A stretch of 28,458 bases of DNA from a virus. The position numbers were made by a program, and so were the translations under genes. The notes under the pieces are model-generated. The model was given only the letters and a program-made list of their open reading frames with translations. It made no database searches and had not been told where the DNA came from. Every line of letters starts with the position of its first letter. Positions within the stretch are counted from its first letter, which is position 1. Where the stretch lies: positions 1 through 28,458 of IMG/VR virus record IMGVR_UViG_3300030329_000695; one strand, given 5' to 3'. This document shows positions 21,742 to 28,458 of the stretch, piece by piece.

Positions 21742-24072
21742 ATGACAGTAACAACAACAACAATTAAGAATAGTTATTCGGGTAATGGCTCTACTACAGA
21801 GTTTGCTTATACATTTCCTATTAATTCTACATCTGAAATAACAGTAATTGAAAGATCGGCTACTGGAACTGAAACAGTTAAATCTGAAGGTTCTGGTTCT
21901 ACTAATTATTCTATTTCTGATAACGGAGCTAGTGGTGGAACTGTAACTATGGTTACGGCTCCGGCATCAGGTACAACTTTAGTTATAAGACGTAATACTG
22001 CTTTAACGCAAGAAACAGATTATGTAGCAAACGATCCGTTTCCAGCTGAAACGCATGAAGACGCTCTTGATAAACTTAATATGCAGACACAAGAGCTGCA
22101 AGAAGAATTAGATAGATCATTTAAAGTTTCAAGAACAAATACAATTACTTCAGCTGAATTTACTACGTCTGCAACAGACAGAGCTAGTAAAACTTTAGGA
22201 TTTGACAGCGATGGCAATCTAACGACAGTAAGTGATTTCTTACCGGCTGGTGGAGATGCAGCACAATTTACTTATTCAACAACTACAAGTGATGCAGATC
22301 CAGGAAGTGGATTTATAAGATTTAATAACGCAACTCTTTCATCTGCAACCATTGCTTATGTGGATGATGATGAAGCTAATGGAACTGATGTTTCTGCTTG
22401 GGTGCAAAGTTTTGATGATGTAACTGGTAATGCGACTAACAGAGGAAGAATAAGAGTTACAAAATCTAATACCTTAGATGTTTGGCACGTCTGGAAAATT
22501 TCGGGAGCTGTTACTGACGCATCTGGTTATACTAAATTAGCTTTAACTTATATTGATGGTGCTGGAGCTTTAGCAAATAATGATAAGGTATTTTTATCTT
22601 TTGTTCCTTCTGGAGAAGATGGTGCAATTCCTGGTTATTATTATAAATTTGCAACATCAACAACGGATAGTGATCCTGGAGGCGGATATTTAAGATTTAA
22701 TAATGGTACTTATGCAAGTGCTACAGCAATCTATATTGATGATGATGATGCTAATGGAGCAACTGTTTCTACAGATGTTTTGGCTTGGGATGATAGCACA
22801 TCAACAATTAGAGGATTTGTTCATATCGTAGATATTAATGACAGTACCACTTATGCAAGATTTAAAATAACTGGAGCTTCAACAGATGCTTCGGGTTATA
22901 ATAAGTTAGCAGTAGCTCACTTATCATCTAATAATACTTTTTCTGCTGATGATGAACTTTCAGTTCATTTCACAATGACTGGTTTAAAAGGAGATACTGG
23001 AGCAACTGGTTCTACTGGTAGTACGGGTTCAACAGGAAGTACGGGAGCTTCGGGAACGAACTCTCAACTTTCAATGACTTGGAGTTCATCAACTTCTGAT
23101 GCTGATCCAGGTGCTGGAAAAATTGCTTTTAATAATGGTACTGTTGGTTCAGTTTCAATTTTATATGTAGATGATGCTGATGACGCATCTGCTGATATTT
23201 CTGGTTTTGTTCAATCTTGGGATGATGTATCTAATTCAACAGCAAGAGGATATGTTTCTGTTACCAAAGAAGGAACTGCATCAACTTATGCTATTTTTAA
23301 AGTTACTGGTGCTGTAACGGATGCTTCTGGTTATACTAAAGTTCCAGTTACACACATTGTTTCAAATGGTTCATTTTCAAATACTGATGGAGTAGGAGTT
23401 CACTTTACACCTTCTGGAGCTGATGGAACTGGAGATATGTCTGATCTTACAGATGATAGTTCTCCTCAACTTGCTGGAGATTTAGATGTTGTTACTTATG
23501 ATATAGTTTCAACTTCAAACAGAGATATTGACATTATTCCAAATGGAACTGGAGATGTAAATCTTGGAGCAGATACAGTTCAAGTTGGCGATAATAATGC
23601 TGATGCTACAATTACCACACAAGGAACTGGAGACTTAACATTAAATACAAATAATGGAACAAACTCTGGCTCTATTGTAATTGCAGACGGAGCAAACGGT
23701 CATATAGACATTACCACAAATGGAACAGGAACAATTAAATTTAATGATTTAGCTTATATTCCACAACAAGCAATTACTTCATCATCGAATGCTGTTGCCT
23801 GGGATGCACAAGCTAAACCAAACGCATATCATCAGACATCAGAAAATACTACTTTCTCTGCACCAAGTAATGCAACAGAAGGTGCGTTTATTTGTTTAGA
23901 ATTAAATTATAATGGTTCTCATACTATTGGTTGGAATACAGTATTTGAATTTTCAGCATCAACAGAACCAACTGAAACTGCAACGGATGGAAAAACTGAC
24001 ATCCATATCTTTAGATACAACGGAGCAGTTTGGCAAGAAGTTGGTAGAACAATGAATTTAAGTGAAAGTTAA
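21742..24072 (+). CDS. Tail fibre with T7-type N-terminus, three repeats and collagen-like segment
   Basis: The product has 776 residues. Residues 1-130 match the T7 gp17-type fibre N-terminus (S-Y-S-G-N-G-S-T-T-E-F-A-Y-T-F-P, then V-I-R-R-N-T-A-L-T-Q-E-T-D-Y and E-D-A-L-D-K-L-N-M-Q-T-Q-E-L), which fixes the fibre to the tail. Residues about 176-290, 301-413 and 443-558 are three copies of a beta-rich repeat (T-S-D-A-D-P-G-x-G...F-N-N...Y-V-D-D...G-A-x-T-D-A-S-G-Y). Residues 414-440 are nine Gly-X-Y triplets. Residues 580-776 form the shaft end and a tip (I-N/F-R-Y-N-G-A-V-W-Q-E-V-G-R). No Shine-Dalgarno. Role: adhesion to the host. N-terminus clear; tip specificity unknown. Confidence 0.88.
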   Translation: MTVTTTTIKNSYSGNGSTTEFAYTFPINSTSEITVIERSATGTETVKSEGSGSTNYSISDNGASGGTVTMVTAPASGTTLVIRRNTALTQETDYVANDPFPAETHEDALDKLNMQTQELQEELDRSFKVSRTNTITSAEFTTSATDRASKTLGFDSDGNLTTVSDFLPAGGDAAQFTYSTTTSDADPGSGFIRFNNATLSSATIAYVDDDEANGTDVSAWVQSFDDVTGNATNRGRIRVTKSNTLDVWHVWKISGAVTDASGYTKLALTYIDGAGALANNDKVFLSFVPSGEDGAIPGYYYKFATSTTDSDPGGGYLRFNNGTYASATAIYIDDDDANGATVSTDVLAWDDSTSTIRGFVHIVDINDSTTYARFKITGASTDASGYNKLAVAHLSSNNTFSADDELSVHFTMTGLKGDTGATGSTGSTGSTGSTGASGTNSQLSMTWSSSTSDADPGAGKIAFNNGTVGSVSILYVDDADDASADISGFVQSWDDVSNSTARGYVSVTKEGTASTYAIFKVTGAVTDASGYTKVPVTHIVSNGSFSNTDGVGVHFTPSGADGTGDMSDLTDDSSPQLAGDLDVVTYDIVSTSNRDIDIIPNGTGDVNLGADTVQVGDNNADATITTQGTGDLTLNTNNGTNSGSIVIADGANGHIDITTNGTGTIKFNDLAYIPQQAITSSSNAVAWDAQAKPNAYHQTSENTTFSAPSNATEGAFICLELNYNGSHTIGWNTVFEFSASTEPTETATDGKTDIHIFRYNGAVWQEVGRTMNLSES

Positions 24073-24083
24073 TAGGAGATAAT

Positions 24084-24716
24084 ATGTGGGGATTAGTAGA
24101 ATCAGGATCAATTACAAAAATAATAAATAAACCAAAAGGTATGGTTATTGGCGATGTTCGTTATTCAAGAAAAATATTTGAATTATGGAGCAAGTCTGAA
24201 CTAGAAGCTAAAGGTATTTATGAAGTAGAATTTGATAACACTAATAAAAAAGATGAGAAATGGTATATCAATACTAATCAATCATTTGCTTTTGCTGGTG
24301 GAAAAATTACAGCAAGTTATGGCTCAGCTACACCTAAAAAACACGCAGATACTTTATGGACATCACAAGATAAAACAGATGGTAAAATACCAGATGGTAA
24401 AGATGTTGGCGATGTTGCTGTTGAAGGATTAAAAACAAAATTAATTAGAACAGTTAAACAACAAGCTGCTGGAATATTACAAGATACGGATTGGTACATA
24501 ACTAGAAAAGCAGATGCTGGAACAGCAGTACCATCATCAATCACAACTCATAGAGCAGCAGTAAGAACAAAAGCTGCTGAACAAGAAACAGCAATTACAA
24601 ACGCTGCTGATACACCAGCTCTTGAAACTTTATATACTTATGTCAATACAGCGGATGAAGGAGATCCAGTTGTAATGGAAAGACCATTAGGCGAACTGCC
24701 AACATTGGAGAGTTAA
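24084..24716 (+). CDS. Tail-associated protein with DUF4376-like C-terminus
   Basis: The product has 210 residues. The N-terminus M-W-G-L-V-E-S-G-S-I-T-K-I-I-N-K-P-K-G and Y-S-R-K-I-F-E-L-W-S is seen in many marine phage proteins next to fibres. The C-terminal R-T-V-K-Q-Q-A-A-G-I-L-Q-D-T-D-W-Y-I-T-R-K-A-D-A-G-T-A-V-P-S-S-I-T-T-H-R-A-A-V-R matches the L-x-x-T-D-W-x-x-x-R...I-P-x-x-I-x-x-Y-R-x-x-L-R pattern of DUF4376-like proteins. Such proteins are often tail-fibre assembly or tail-attached proteins. AGGAGA precedes the ATG. It overlaps the next start by one base. Confidence 0.65.
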   Translation: MWGLVESGSITKIINKPKGMVIGDVRYSRKIFELWSKSELEAKGIYEVEFDNTNKKDEKWYINTNQSFAFAGGKITASYGSATPKKHADTLWTSQDKTDGKIPDGKDVGDVAVEGLKTKLIRTVKQQAAGILQDTDWYITRKADAGTAVPSSITTHRAAVRTKAAEQETAITNAADTPALETLYTYVNTADEGDPVVMERPLGELPTLES

Positions 24717-26149
24717 TGATACCAATTTTATCAGGTAATGTAGCAACAGCTTTAGGTGGTGCTTACGAAGTAGCCAACTCTTGTAGGTTTAATGATGATT
24801 CAACAGATCATTTAACAAGATCACAAACTGCTGGAGATCAAAGACAAGGTACTTTTTCTGCTTGGGTTAAAAGAGCTAATTTAGGTTATCAATATTTAAT
24901 TTCATGGAATACTACAACTTCAGGAACATCATTAGGAGATTGGATTAGATTTAATGGAGAAAGATTAGATGTAATAAGATATACAGGCTCTGTTATTTAC
25001 AGAAAACAAACAAATAGATTATTTAGAGATAGTTCAGCTTGGTATCATATTTGCGTTGCTTTTGACAGCGATCAAGGAACAGCAGATAATAGAATTAAAA
25101 TTTATGTTAATGGAATACAAGAAACATCTTTTGAAACAAATACTGCACCATCACAAAATTTAGATTTTAATTTTAATAGTAATGGTGTTGTTGCTTGTAT
25201 AGGTAGAAATTATGATACTGAAGCAAATTTTGATGGTTATATGTCAGAGGTTTGTTGGATAGATGGCACACAAAACGCAGTTACAGATTTCGGAGAATTT
25301 GACGAAGATAGTCCGACAATTTGGAAACCAAAAAATGTATCAGGATTAACATTTGGTACAAATGGATTTTATTTAGATTTTGAAAACTCTGGTAGTCTAG
25401 GTGCAGATGTATCTGGAAATGGAAATAACTTTACTGTAAATAATTTAACAAGTGTAGATCAAGCTACAGATACACCGACTAATAATTTTGCAACATTAAA
25501 TTCTTTAGACACATATATAGGTGGAACTCAAGCTACCTTTTCAAATGGTAATACTGAATGGAGTTCAGCTGGTAATTCATCATCAAATGGTGGAACAAGA
25601 ATGACATTTGGTTTATCAACTGGTAAATGGTATTTTGAAGCAAAACTTTTACAAGCAACTGAAACAGTTATTGCCTACTCTTTAGACAGTGTTACTCCTT
25701 GGTTCACTGTTACTGGTTATACATTAGATAGTTCTGCTACTTATGGTTTATATATAAATGGTAGCGATAATTTATATGCTATTGTTGGTGGTACAAATCA
25801 AAATAATAATTTAGGTTCAGTAAGTAATAATGATATTATAGGAGTTGCTTTTGATTTTGATAATGGTAAATTTTATTTTTCTAAAAATGGAAGTTGGTTA
25901 AATAGTGGCGATCCAACATCAGGCTCAACAGGAACAGGCTCATTTGGTAATTTACCTAGTGGAACTTATCTTCCATCAATAAGTAATGCTAGTTGGTCTA
26001 TTTCTTCAAGCACTTCATTTAATTTCGGCAACCCATCATTTAGTATCTCATCAGGAAACGCAGATGGAGCTGGTTATGGCAATTTTGAATACGCAGTACC
26101 TAGTGGATATTACGCATTATGTTCAAAGAATTTAGCGGAGTTTGGATAA
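24716..26149 (+). CDS. LamG plus SPRY-like tail protein (receptor-binding candidate)
   Basis: The product has 477 residues. Residues about 21-190 fit a LamG/concanavalin-like sandwich: G-T-F-S-A-W-V-K-R, W-Y-H-I-C-V-A-F-D-S, I-K-I-Y-V-N-G-I-Q-E, I-G-R-N-Y-D and F-D-G-Y-M-S-E-V-C-W-I-D-G. A bridge follows (D-V-S-G-N-G-N-N-F-T-V-N-N-L). Residues about 300-440 look like SPRY/B30.2: G-K-W-Y-F-E-A-K, I-G-V-A-F-D-F-D-N-G-K-F-Y-F-S-K-N-G-S-W, Y-L-P-S-I-S. Two carbohydrate/protein-binding folds and the fibre-gene context suggest host-surface recognition. It overlaps its neighbours by one base each (TAATG). Confidence 0.8.
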   Translation: MIPILSGNVATALGGAYEVANSCRFNDDSTDHLTRSQTAGDQRQGTFSAWVKRANLGYQYLISWNTTTSGTSLGDWIRFNGERLDVIRYTGSVIYRKQTNRLFRDSSAWYHICVAFDSDQGTADNRIKIYVNGIQETSFETNTAPSQNLDFNFNSNGVVACIGRNYDTEANFDGYMSEVCWIDGTQNAVTDFGEFDEDSPTIWKPKNVSGLTFGTNGFYLDFENSGSLGADVSGNGNNFTVNNLTSVDQATDTPTNNFATLNSLDTYIGGTQATFSNGNTEWSSAGNSSSNGGTRMTFGLSTGKWYFEAKLLQATETVIAYSLDSVTPWFTVTGYTLDSSATYGLYINGSDNLYAIVGGTNQNNNLGSVSNNDIIGVAFDFDNGKFYFSKNGSWLNSGDPTSGSTGTGSFGNLPSGTYLPSISNASWSISSSTSFNFGNPSFSISSGNADGAGYGNFEYAVPSGYYALCSKNLAEFG

Positions 26150-27246
26150 TGGCTTATACAACAATAGACAATCCAGAATTATATTTTCAGTCAGTTCTCT
26201 GGACTGGAAATGGCTCAAATCCAAGAACAATAACTTTTGGTGGCGATGAAAATATGCAACCAGATTTACTCTGGTATAAATGCAGATCACATGCTGTTCC
26301 ACATATTCTTTTAGATAGTGTTAGAGGTGCTGGTAATGATAAAGAATTACAACCAGACGACACTACATTAGAAGGTGGAACTTCAGCAGAAACAGATGGT
26401 TATATTTCTGCATTCACTTCTAATGGTTTTACTCTAGCTGCTGGTAGTTCTGGTGGCGACCATTATACGAATGAAGGTAGCAGAACTTTTGTAGCTTGGT
26501 GCTGGAAAGCTGGTGGTTCAACAGCTTCAAATAGTAGTGGAGATATAACTTCTACTGTAAGTGTAGATACTACAGCTGGTTTTTCAATCACATCTTATAC
26601 AGGAAATAACAGTAACGATCAAACAGTTGGTCATTCACTTTCAGCAGTTCCTCATTTAATGATTATTAAAAATAGAGATGATACTAATGGTTGGATTGTT
26701 TATCATCACAAAAATACATCAGCACCAGAAACAGATTACTTGGGTTTAAATGGTAATAGTGTAACAACAGATGATGATGGTATATTCAATGATACTGCAC
26801 CAACAAGCACTCTTTTTACTATTGGAGATGAGAGTGATGTAGGTGCTGGAACTGGTGGTAATACAGAAAAAATAATTGCTTATCTATGGAGTGAAAAACA
26901 AGGTTTCAGCAAGTTTGGCTCATACACAGGAAATGGAAATGCTGATGGTACATTTGTTTATACAGGATTTCGACCAGCTATGATTATTTTAAAAAATACT
27001 GAAACTGCAAAAGATTGGAATATTTGGGATACCAAAAGAGATCCATATAATGGTGCGAACCATTTGTTATATCCTAGTTTAAATAATGCTGAAGGATCAG
27101 GCACAGTCTATCTTGATCTTTTAAGTAATGGTTTTAAATTAAGAAATAGTAATAATAAATGGAACTCAACAGAAACATTTATCTACATAGCCTTCGCAGA
27201 AGCACCATTCGTAAATTCTAATGGAGTACCTTGCAATGCTCGTTAA
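26149..27246 (+). CDS. DUF7483-like tail protein
   Basis: The product has 365 residues starting at ATG 26149 (GGAG 10 nt upstream; TAATG overlap); the in-frame ATG at 26119 lies inside the upstream gene. Pattern N-P-E-L-Y-F-Q-S-V-L-W-T-G-N-G, D-L-L-W-Y-K-C-R, H-I-L-L-D-S-V-R-G-A-G, D-G-Y-I-S-A-F-T-S-N-G-F-T-L, S-R-T-F-V-A-W-C-W-K-A-G-G and a second set with N-G-W-I-V-Y-H and G-N-G-N-A-D-G-T-F-V-Y-T-G-F-R-P-A-M matches the two-part DUF7483 proteins found near fibres in marine phages. The end A-F-A-E-A-P-F-V-N-S-N-G-V-P is usual. Function is probably adhesion or tail decoration. Confidence 0.75.
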   Translation: MAYTTIDNPELYFQSVLWTGNGSNPRTITFGGDENMQPDLLWYKCRSHAVPHILLDSVRGAGNDKELQPDDTTLEGGTSAETDGYISAFTSNGFTLAAGSSGGDHYTNEGSRTFVAWCWKAGGSTASNSSGDITSTVSVDTTAGFSITSYTGNNSNDQTVGHSLSAVPHLMIIKNRDDTNGWIVYHHKNTSAPETDYLGLNGNSVTTDDDGIFNDTAPTSTLFTIGDESDVGAGTGGNTEKIIAYLWSEKQGFSKFGSYTGNGNADGTFVYTGFRPAMIILKNTETAKDWNIWDTKRDPYNGANHLLYPSLNNAEGSGTVYLDLLSNGFKLRNSNNKWNSTETFIYIAFAEAPFVNSNGVPCNAR

Positions 27247-27301
27247 TAAATTAACGAGAAGCTAACGCAGCTAGGTAACAAGTTACCAGAAGCTACGCAG
27301 C
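27239..27301 (+). repeat. Hairpins and direct repeats after the last tail gene
   Basis: CTCGTTAAT (27239-27247) and ATTAACGAG (27250-27258) are a perfect 9-bp inverted repeat spanning the stop codon. GGTAAC/GTTACC (27274-27279/27282-27287) is a 6-bp inverted repeat. GAAGCTAACGCAGC (27258-27271) and GAAGCTACGCAGC (27289-27301) are direct repeats, each with a GCT...AGC mini-stem. No T run follows, so this is not a classic terminator. It may mark transcript processing or a recombination joint at the edge of the tail cassette. Confidence 0.5.
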
Positions 27302-27348
27302 AAGATAATTAAATAAAATAACAAAATTAATAAGAGGAGAAGTACACT

Positions 27349-27561
27349 ATGAAGGTGCTACTAATTATGATTATGTGTAGCGCAGTTCAAGGAGATTGCT
27401 TAACTCCACATCAAATGCCTACTACTTATGACAACTACTATGATTGCTTACAAGCTGGTTATAAGGAGGCAATAAAAAAACAAACTGAAATAGGAAAAGT
27501 AGATACTAATGAACATAAGATATTCATTAGGTTCACTTGTAAGAGTAGTTATGAAACGTAA
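27349..27561 (+). CDS. Small exported cysteine-containing protein
   Basis: The product has 70 residues. M-K-V-L-L-I-M-I-M-C-S-A-V-Q-G resembles a signal peptide with cleavage after A-V-Q-G. The mature part has C17, C33 and C64, and the pattern D-C-L-T-P-H-Q-M-P-T-T-Y-D-N-Y-Y-D-C-L-Q-A-G-Y is common in small proteins near the lysis genes of marine phages. Function unknown; the envelope location suggests a spanin-like or periplasmic accessory role. GAGGAG lies before the ATG. Overlaps the next gene by 11 nt. Confidence 0.65.
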   Translation: MKVLLIMIMCSAVQGDCLTPHQMPTTYDNYYDCLQAGYKEAIKKQTEIGKVDTNEHKIFIRFTCKSSYET

Positions 27562-27790
27562 AAAAAGAAAATCTGTATTATCTAATGTTGAAGATCGTAA
27601 TGGAATAAGAATATCTTACCATGAAAAGGTTTGTGCAGAGAGGATGAAAACAATTTTTAAACTGCTAGACGAAATGAGAAAAGACATTAGAGAATTAAAA
27701 ACTTTTATGAATGTAGGAAAAGGTGCTGCCGCAATAATAATCTTTATTGGGGGTTTGCTTGGCTCAATCTTCTACTTCTTCACGAAATAG
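27551..27790 (+). CDS. Holin-like small membrane protein
   Basis: I use ATG 27551; an upstream in-frame ATG at 27509 has no ribosome site, and no strong one precedes 27551 either. The 79-residue product starts very basic (M-K-R-K-K-R-K-S-V), has a charged helical middle (A-E-R-M-K-T-I-F-K-L-L-D-E-M-R-K-D-I-R-E-L) and one membrane span near the end (A-A-A-I-I-I-F-I-G-G-L-L-G-S-I-F-Y-F). That is the XhlA-type layout (coiled coil, then C-terminal span). With the endolysin two genes away, holin or lysis accessory is likely. Confidence 0.6.
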   Translation: MKRKKRKSVLSNVEDRNGIRISYHEKVCAERMKTIFKLLDEMRKDIRELKTFMNVGKGAAAIIIFIGGLLGSIFYFFTK

Positions 27791-28052
27791 GATTACAGCT
27801 GCTAAAGGTTTATCTAATGAACTATTAGCTGCTGCTAAATTTGCAAAGGATCCAAACTTAATTGTCTTTAAACCAATAGGAGCTGGTCCAGTAGACATAT
27901 TAACTTTGAATATAAAAACGGGGGAGTACAGAAGTTATGATGTCAAGACAAGAAACTACCGCAAAGATGGGTCTAAGATTAATAGACCAAGAACTAAAGA
28001 ACAAAAAAGACTAGGTGTTAAAATTATTAATTTTAACCCAGAAAAGGATTGA
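27759..28052 (+). CDS. PD-(D/E)XK-like nuclease-family protein in the lysis region
   Basis: No ATG start is available. I prefer TTG 27759 (GGGGG 5-6 nt upstream); TTG 27747 is the alternative. The product has 97 residues. A helix with S-N-E-L-L-A-A-A-K-F (the usual first conserved E), then G-A-G-P-V-D-I-L-T-L-N (conserved D) and Y-R-S-Y-D-V-K-T-R-N-Y-R (the D-x-K catalytic pair) give the E...D...(D/E)xK order. C-terminal I-N-R-P-R-T-K-E-Q-K-R-L-G-V-K-I-I matches. It overlaps the holin-like gene by 32 nt. Family activity is DNA cleavage; why it sits beside the lysis genes is unclear. Confidence 0.6.
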   Translation: MAQSSTSSRNRITAAKGLSNELLAAAKFAKDPNLIVFKPIGAGPVDILTLNIKTGEYRSYDVKTRNYRKDGSKINRPRTKEQKRLGVKIINFNPEKD

Positions 28053-28058
28053 AGAATT

Positions 28059-28458
28059 ATGGCAGATTATACTGAACTCAAAGAAAGCATTAAAGAACAC
28101 GAAGGGTATAGAGATCATATTTACAGGGATAGCTTGGGTATTCCTACTATCTTTTGGGGTCATATGGTTTTGGATACCGATGACTATGTTGAAGGTGTTA
28201 ATTATTCCATTGAAGATGCTGAGAAGTGTTTTGATAAAGATTTTAATATTGCTTTACAAAGTGCTGAGAAATTAATTGGCGATATAGAAGTTAATCATAT
28301 TCAAAAATGCGTAATCATTGAATGCGTGTATCAACTTGGTGGACCAAGGTTTTCTAAGTTTAAAAAGTTTTGGCAAGCTATGAGAGATGGCGATATGGAA
28401 AAAGCTGCCGATGAAATGATAGATAGCAGATGGCATAAGCAAACACCTGGTAGGTGTG
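28059..28458 (+). CDS. Endolysin, T4-lysozyme-type (GH24), cut by the window end
   Basis: ATG 28059 runs open to the window end: 133 codons visible and no stop. The N-terminus has E15-G-Y-R-D-H-I-Y-R-D24-S-L-G-I-P-T30, with exactly the T4 lysozyme spacing (E11, D20, T26: eight residues, then five). The following segment is T-I-F-W-G-H instead of the usual T-I-G-x-G-H. Later Q-L-G-G-P-R-F-S-K-F-K-K-F-W-Q-A-M-R and D-S-R-W-H-K-Q-T-P-G-R are the normal C-terminal GH24 landmarks (W-x-x-Q-x-P-x-R). It cleaves peptidoglycan. No signal peptide is visible, so export would need a holin. Confidence 0.92.
   Translation, partial: MADYTELKESIKEHEGYRDHIYRDSLGIPTIFWGHMVLDTDDYVEGVNYSIEDAEKCFDKDFNIALQSAEKLIGDIEVNHIQKCVIIECVYQLGGPRFSKFKKFWQAMRDGDMEKAADEMIDSRWHKQTPGRC

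Noticed and set aside
27247-27315. In-frame extension of the DUF7483-like protein beyond its stop
   Set aside because: Two consecutive TAA codons end the frame and the family normally ends at this point; the 20-odd following codons are explained by repeats.
28015-28275. 86-residue open frame overlapping the endolysin
   Set aside because: It lies out of frame over the GH24 catalytic region, whose motifs are intact in the 28059 frame.

Overview
The window is part of the genome of a short-tailed (podovirus-type) phage. Every gene supported here is on the + strand. Codon choice is strongly AT-rich (AGA, TTA, AAA dominate), and the gene set matches tailed phages from AT-rich marine bacteria: T7-like tail tubes and internal virion proteins, LamG/SPRY and DUF7483-type tail proteins, and a Bbp19-like protein. 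A SAR11-like or related marine alphaproteobacterial host is a reasonable guess, but the window contains no host gene to prove it. No DNA polymerase, RNA polymerase, integrase or large lysogeny repressor is present. The right end cuts through the endolysin.

Layout. (1) 1-3718: regulatory, DNA-modification and replication-type genes in a tightly overlapping operon. They are a Cro-sized HTH protein, a small phage protein, an adenine-type methyltransferase, small exported, coiled-coil and single-membrane-span proteins, a zinc-ribbon-like protein, a winged-HTH replication-type protein, a DUF6362-like protein, an HGG-motif protein and a candidate small terminase. (2) 3719-5285: two small promoter-gene-terminator cassettes, then a GC-rich segment that can fold, then two very small genes. 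(3) 5286-12018: packaging and head genes (large terminase, two paralogous small linker proteins, portal, Bbp19-like protein, scaffold, major capsid, probable decoration protein, small protein, tail tube A). (4) 12021-21643: tail tube B, gp13-like protein and four internal virion/ejection proteins. (5) 21742-27246: tail fibre with three repeats and a collagen-like segment, a DUF4376-like protein, a LamG+SPRY protein and a DUF7483-like protein. (6) 27349-28458: a lysis-type region with a small exported protein, a holin-like membrane protein, a PD-(D/E)XK-like protein and a T4-type endolysin.

How it works together. The terminases load DNA through the portal into a capsid built on the scaffold. 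Tail tubes A and B form the short tail. The gp14/gp15/gp16-like proteins are probably stored in the particle and ejected to carry DNA across the envelope. The fibre and lectin-like proteins recognise the cell, and the last genes release progeny.

The most unusual signals are regulatory. A 12-bp dyad (AATAT-CC-ATATT type) lies 9-11 bp upstream of the -35 box of three separate promoters: one before the HTH gene and one before each cassette between the terminase genes. The HTH promoter appears to give a leaderless mRNA. A 109-nt GC-rich segment closed by a 9-bp stem lies between the terminase genes and could be a structured RNA or packaging site. An SP6-like promoter sequence lies just upstream of the capsid gene although no phage RNA polymerase is visible. 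Three overlooked small genes (27, 34 and 59 codons) have good ribosome binding sites and overlapping start/stop codons.
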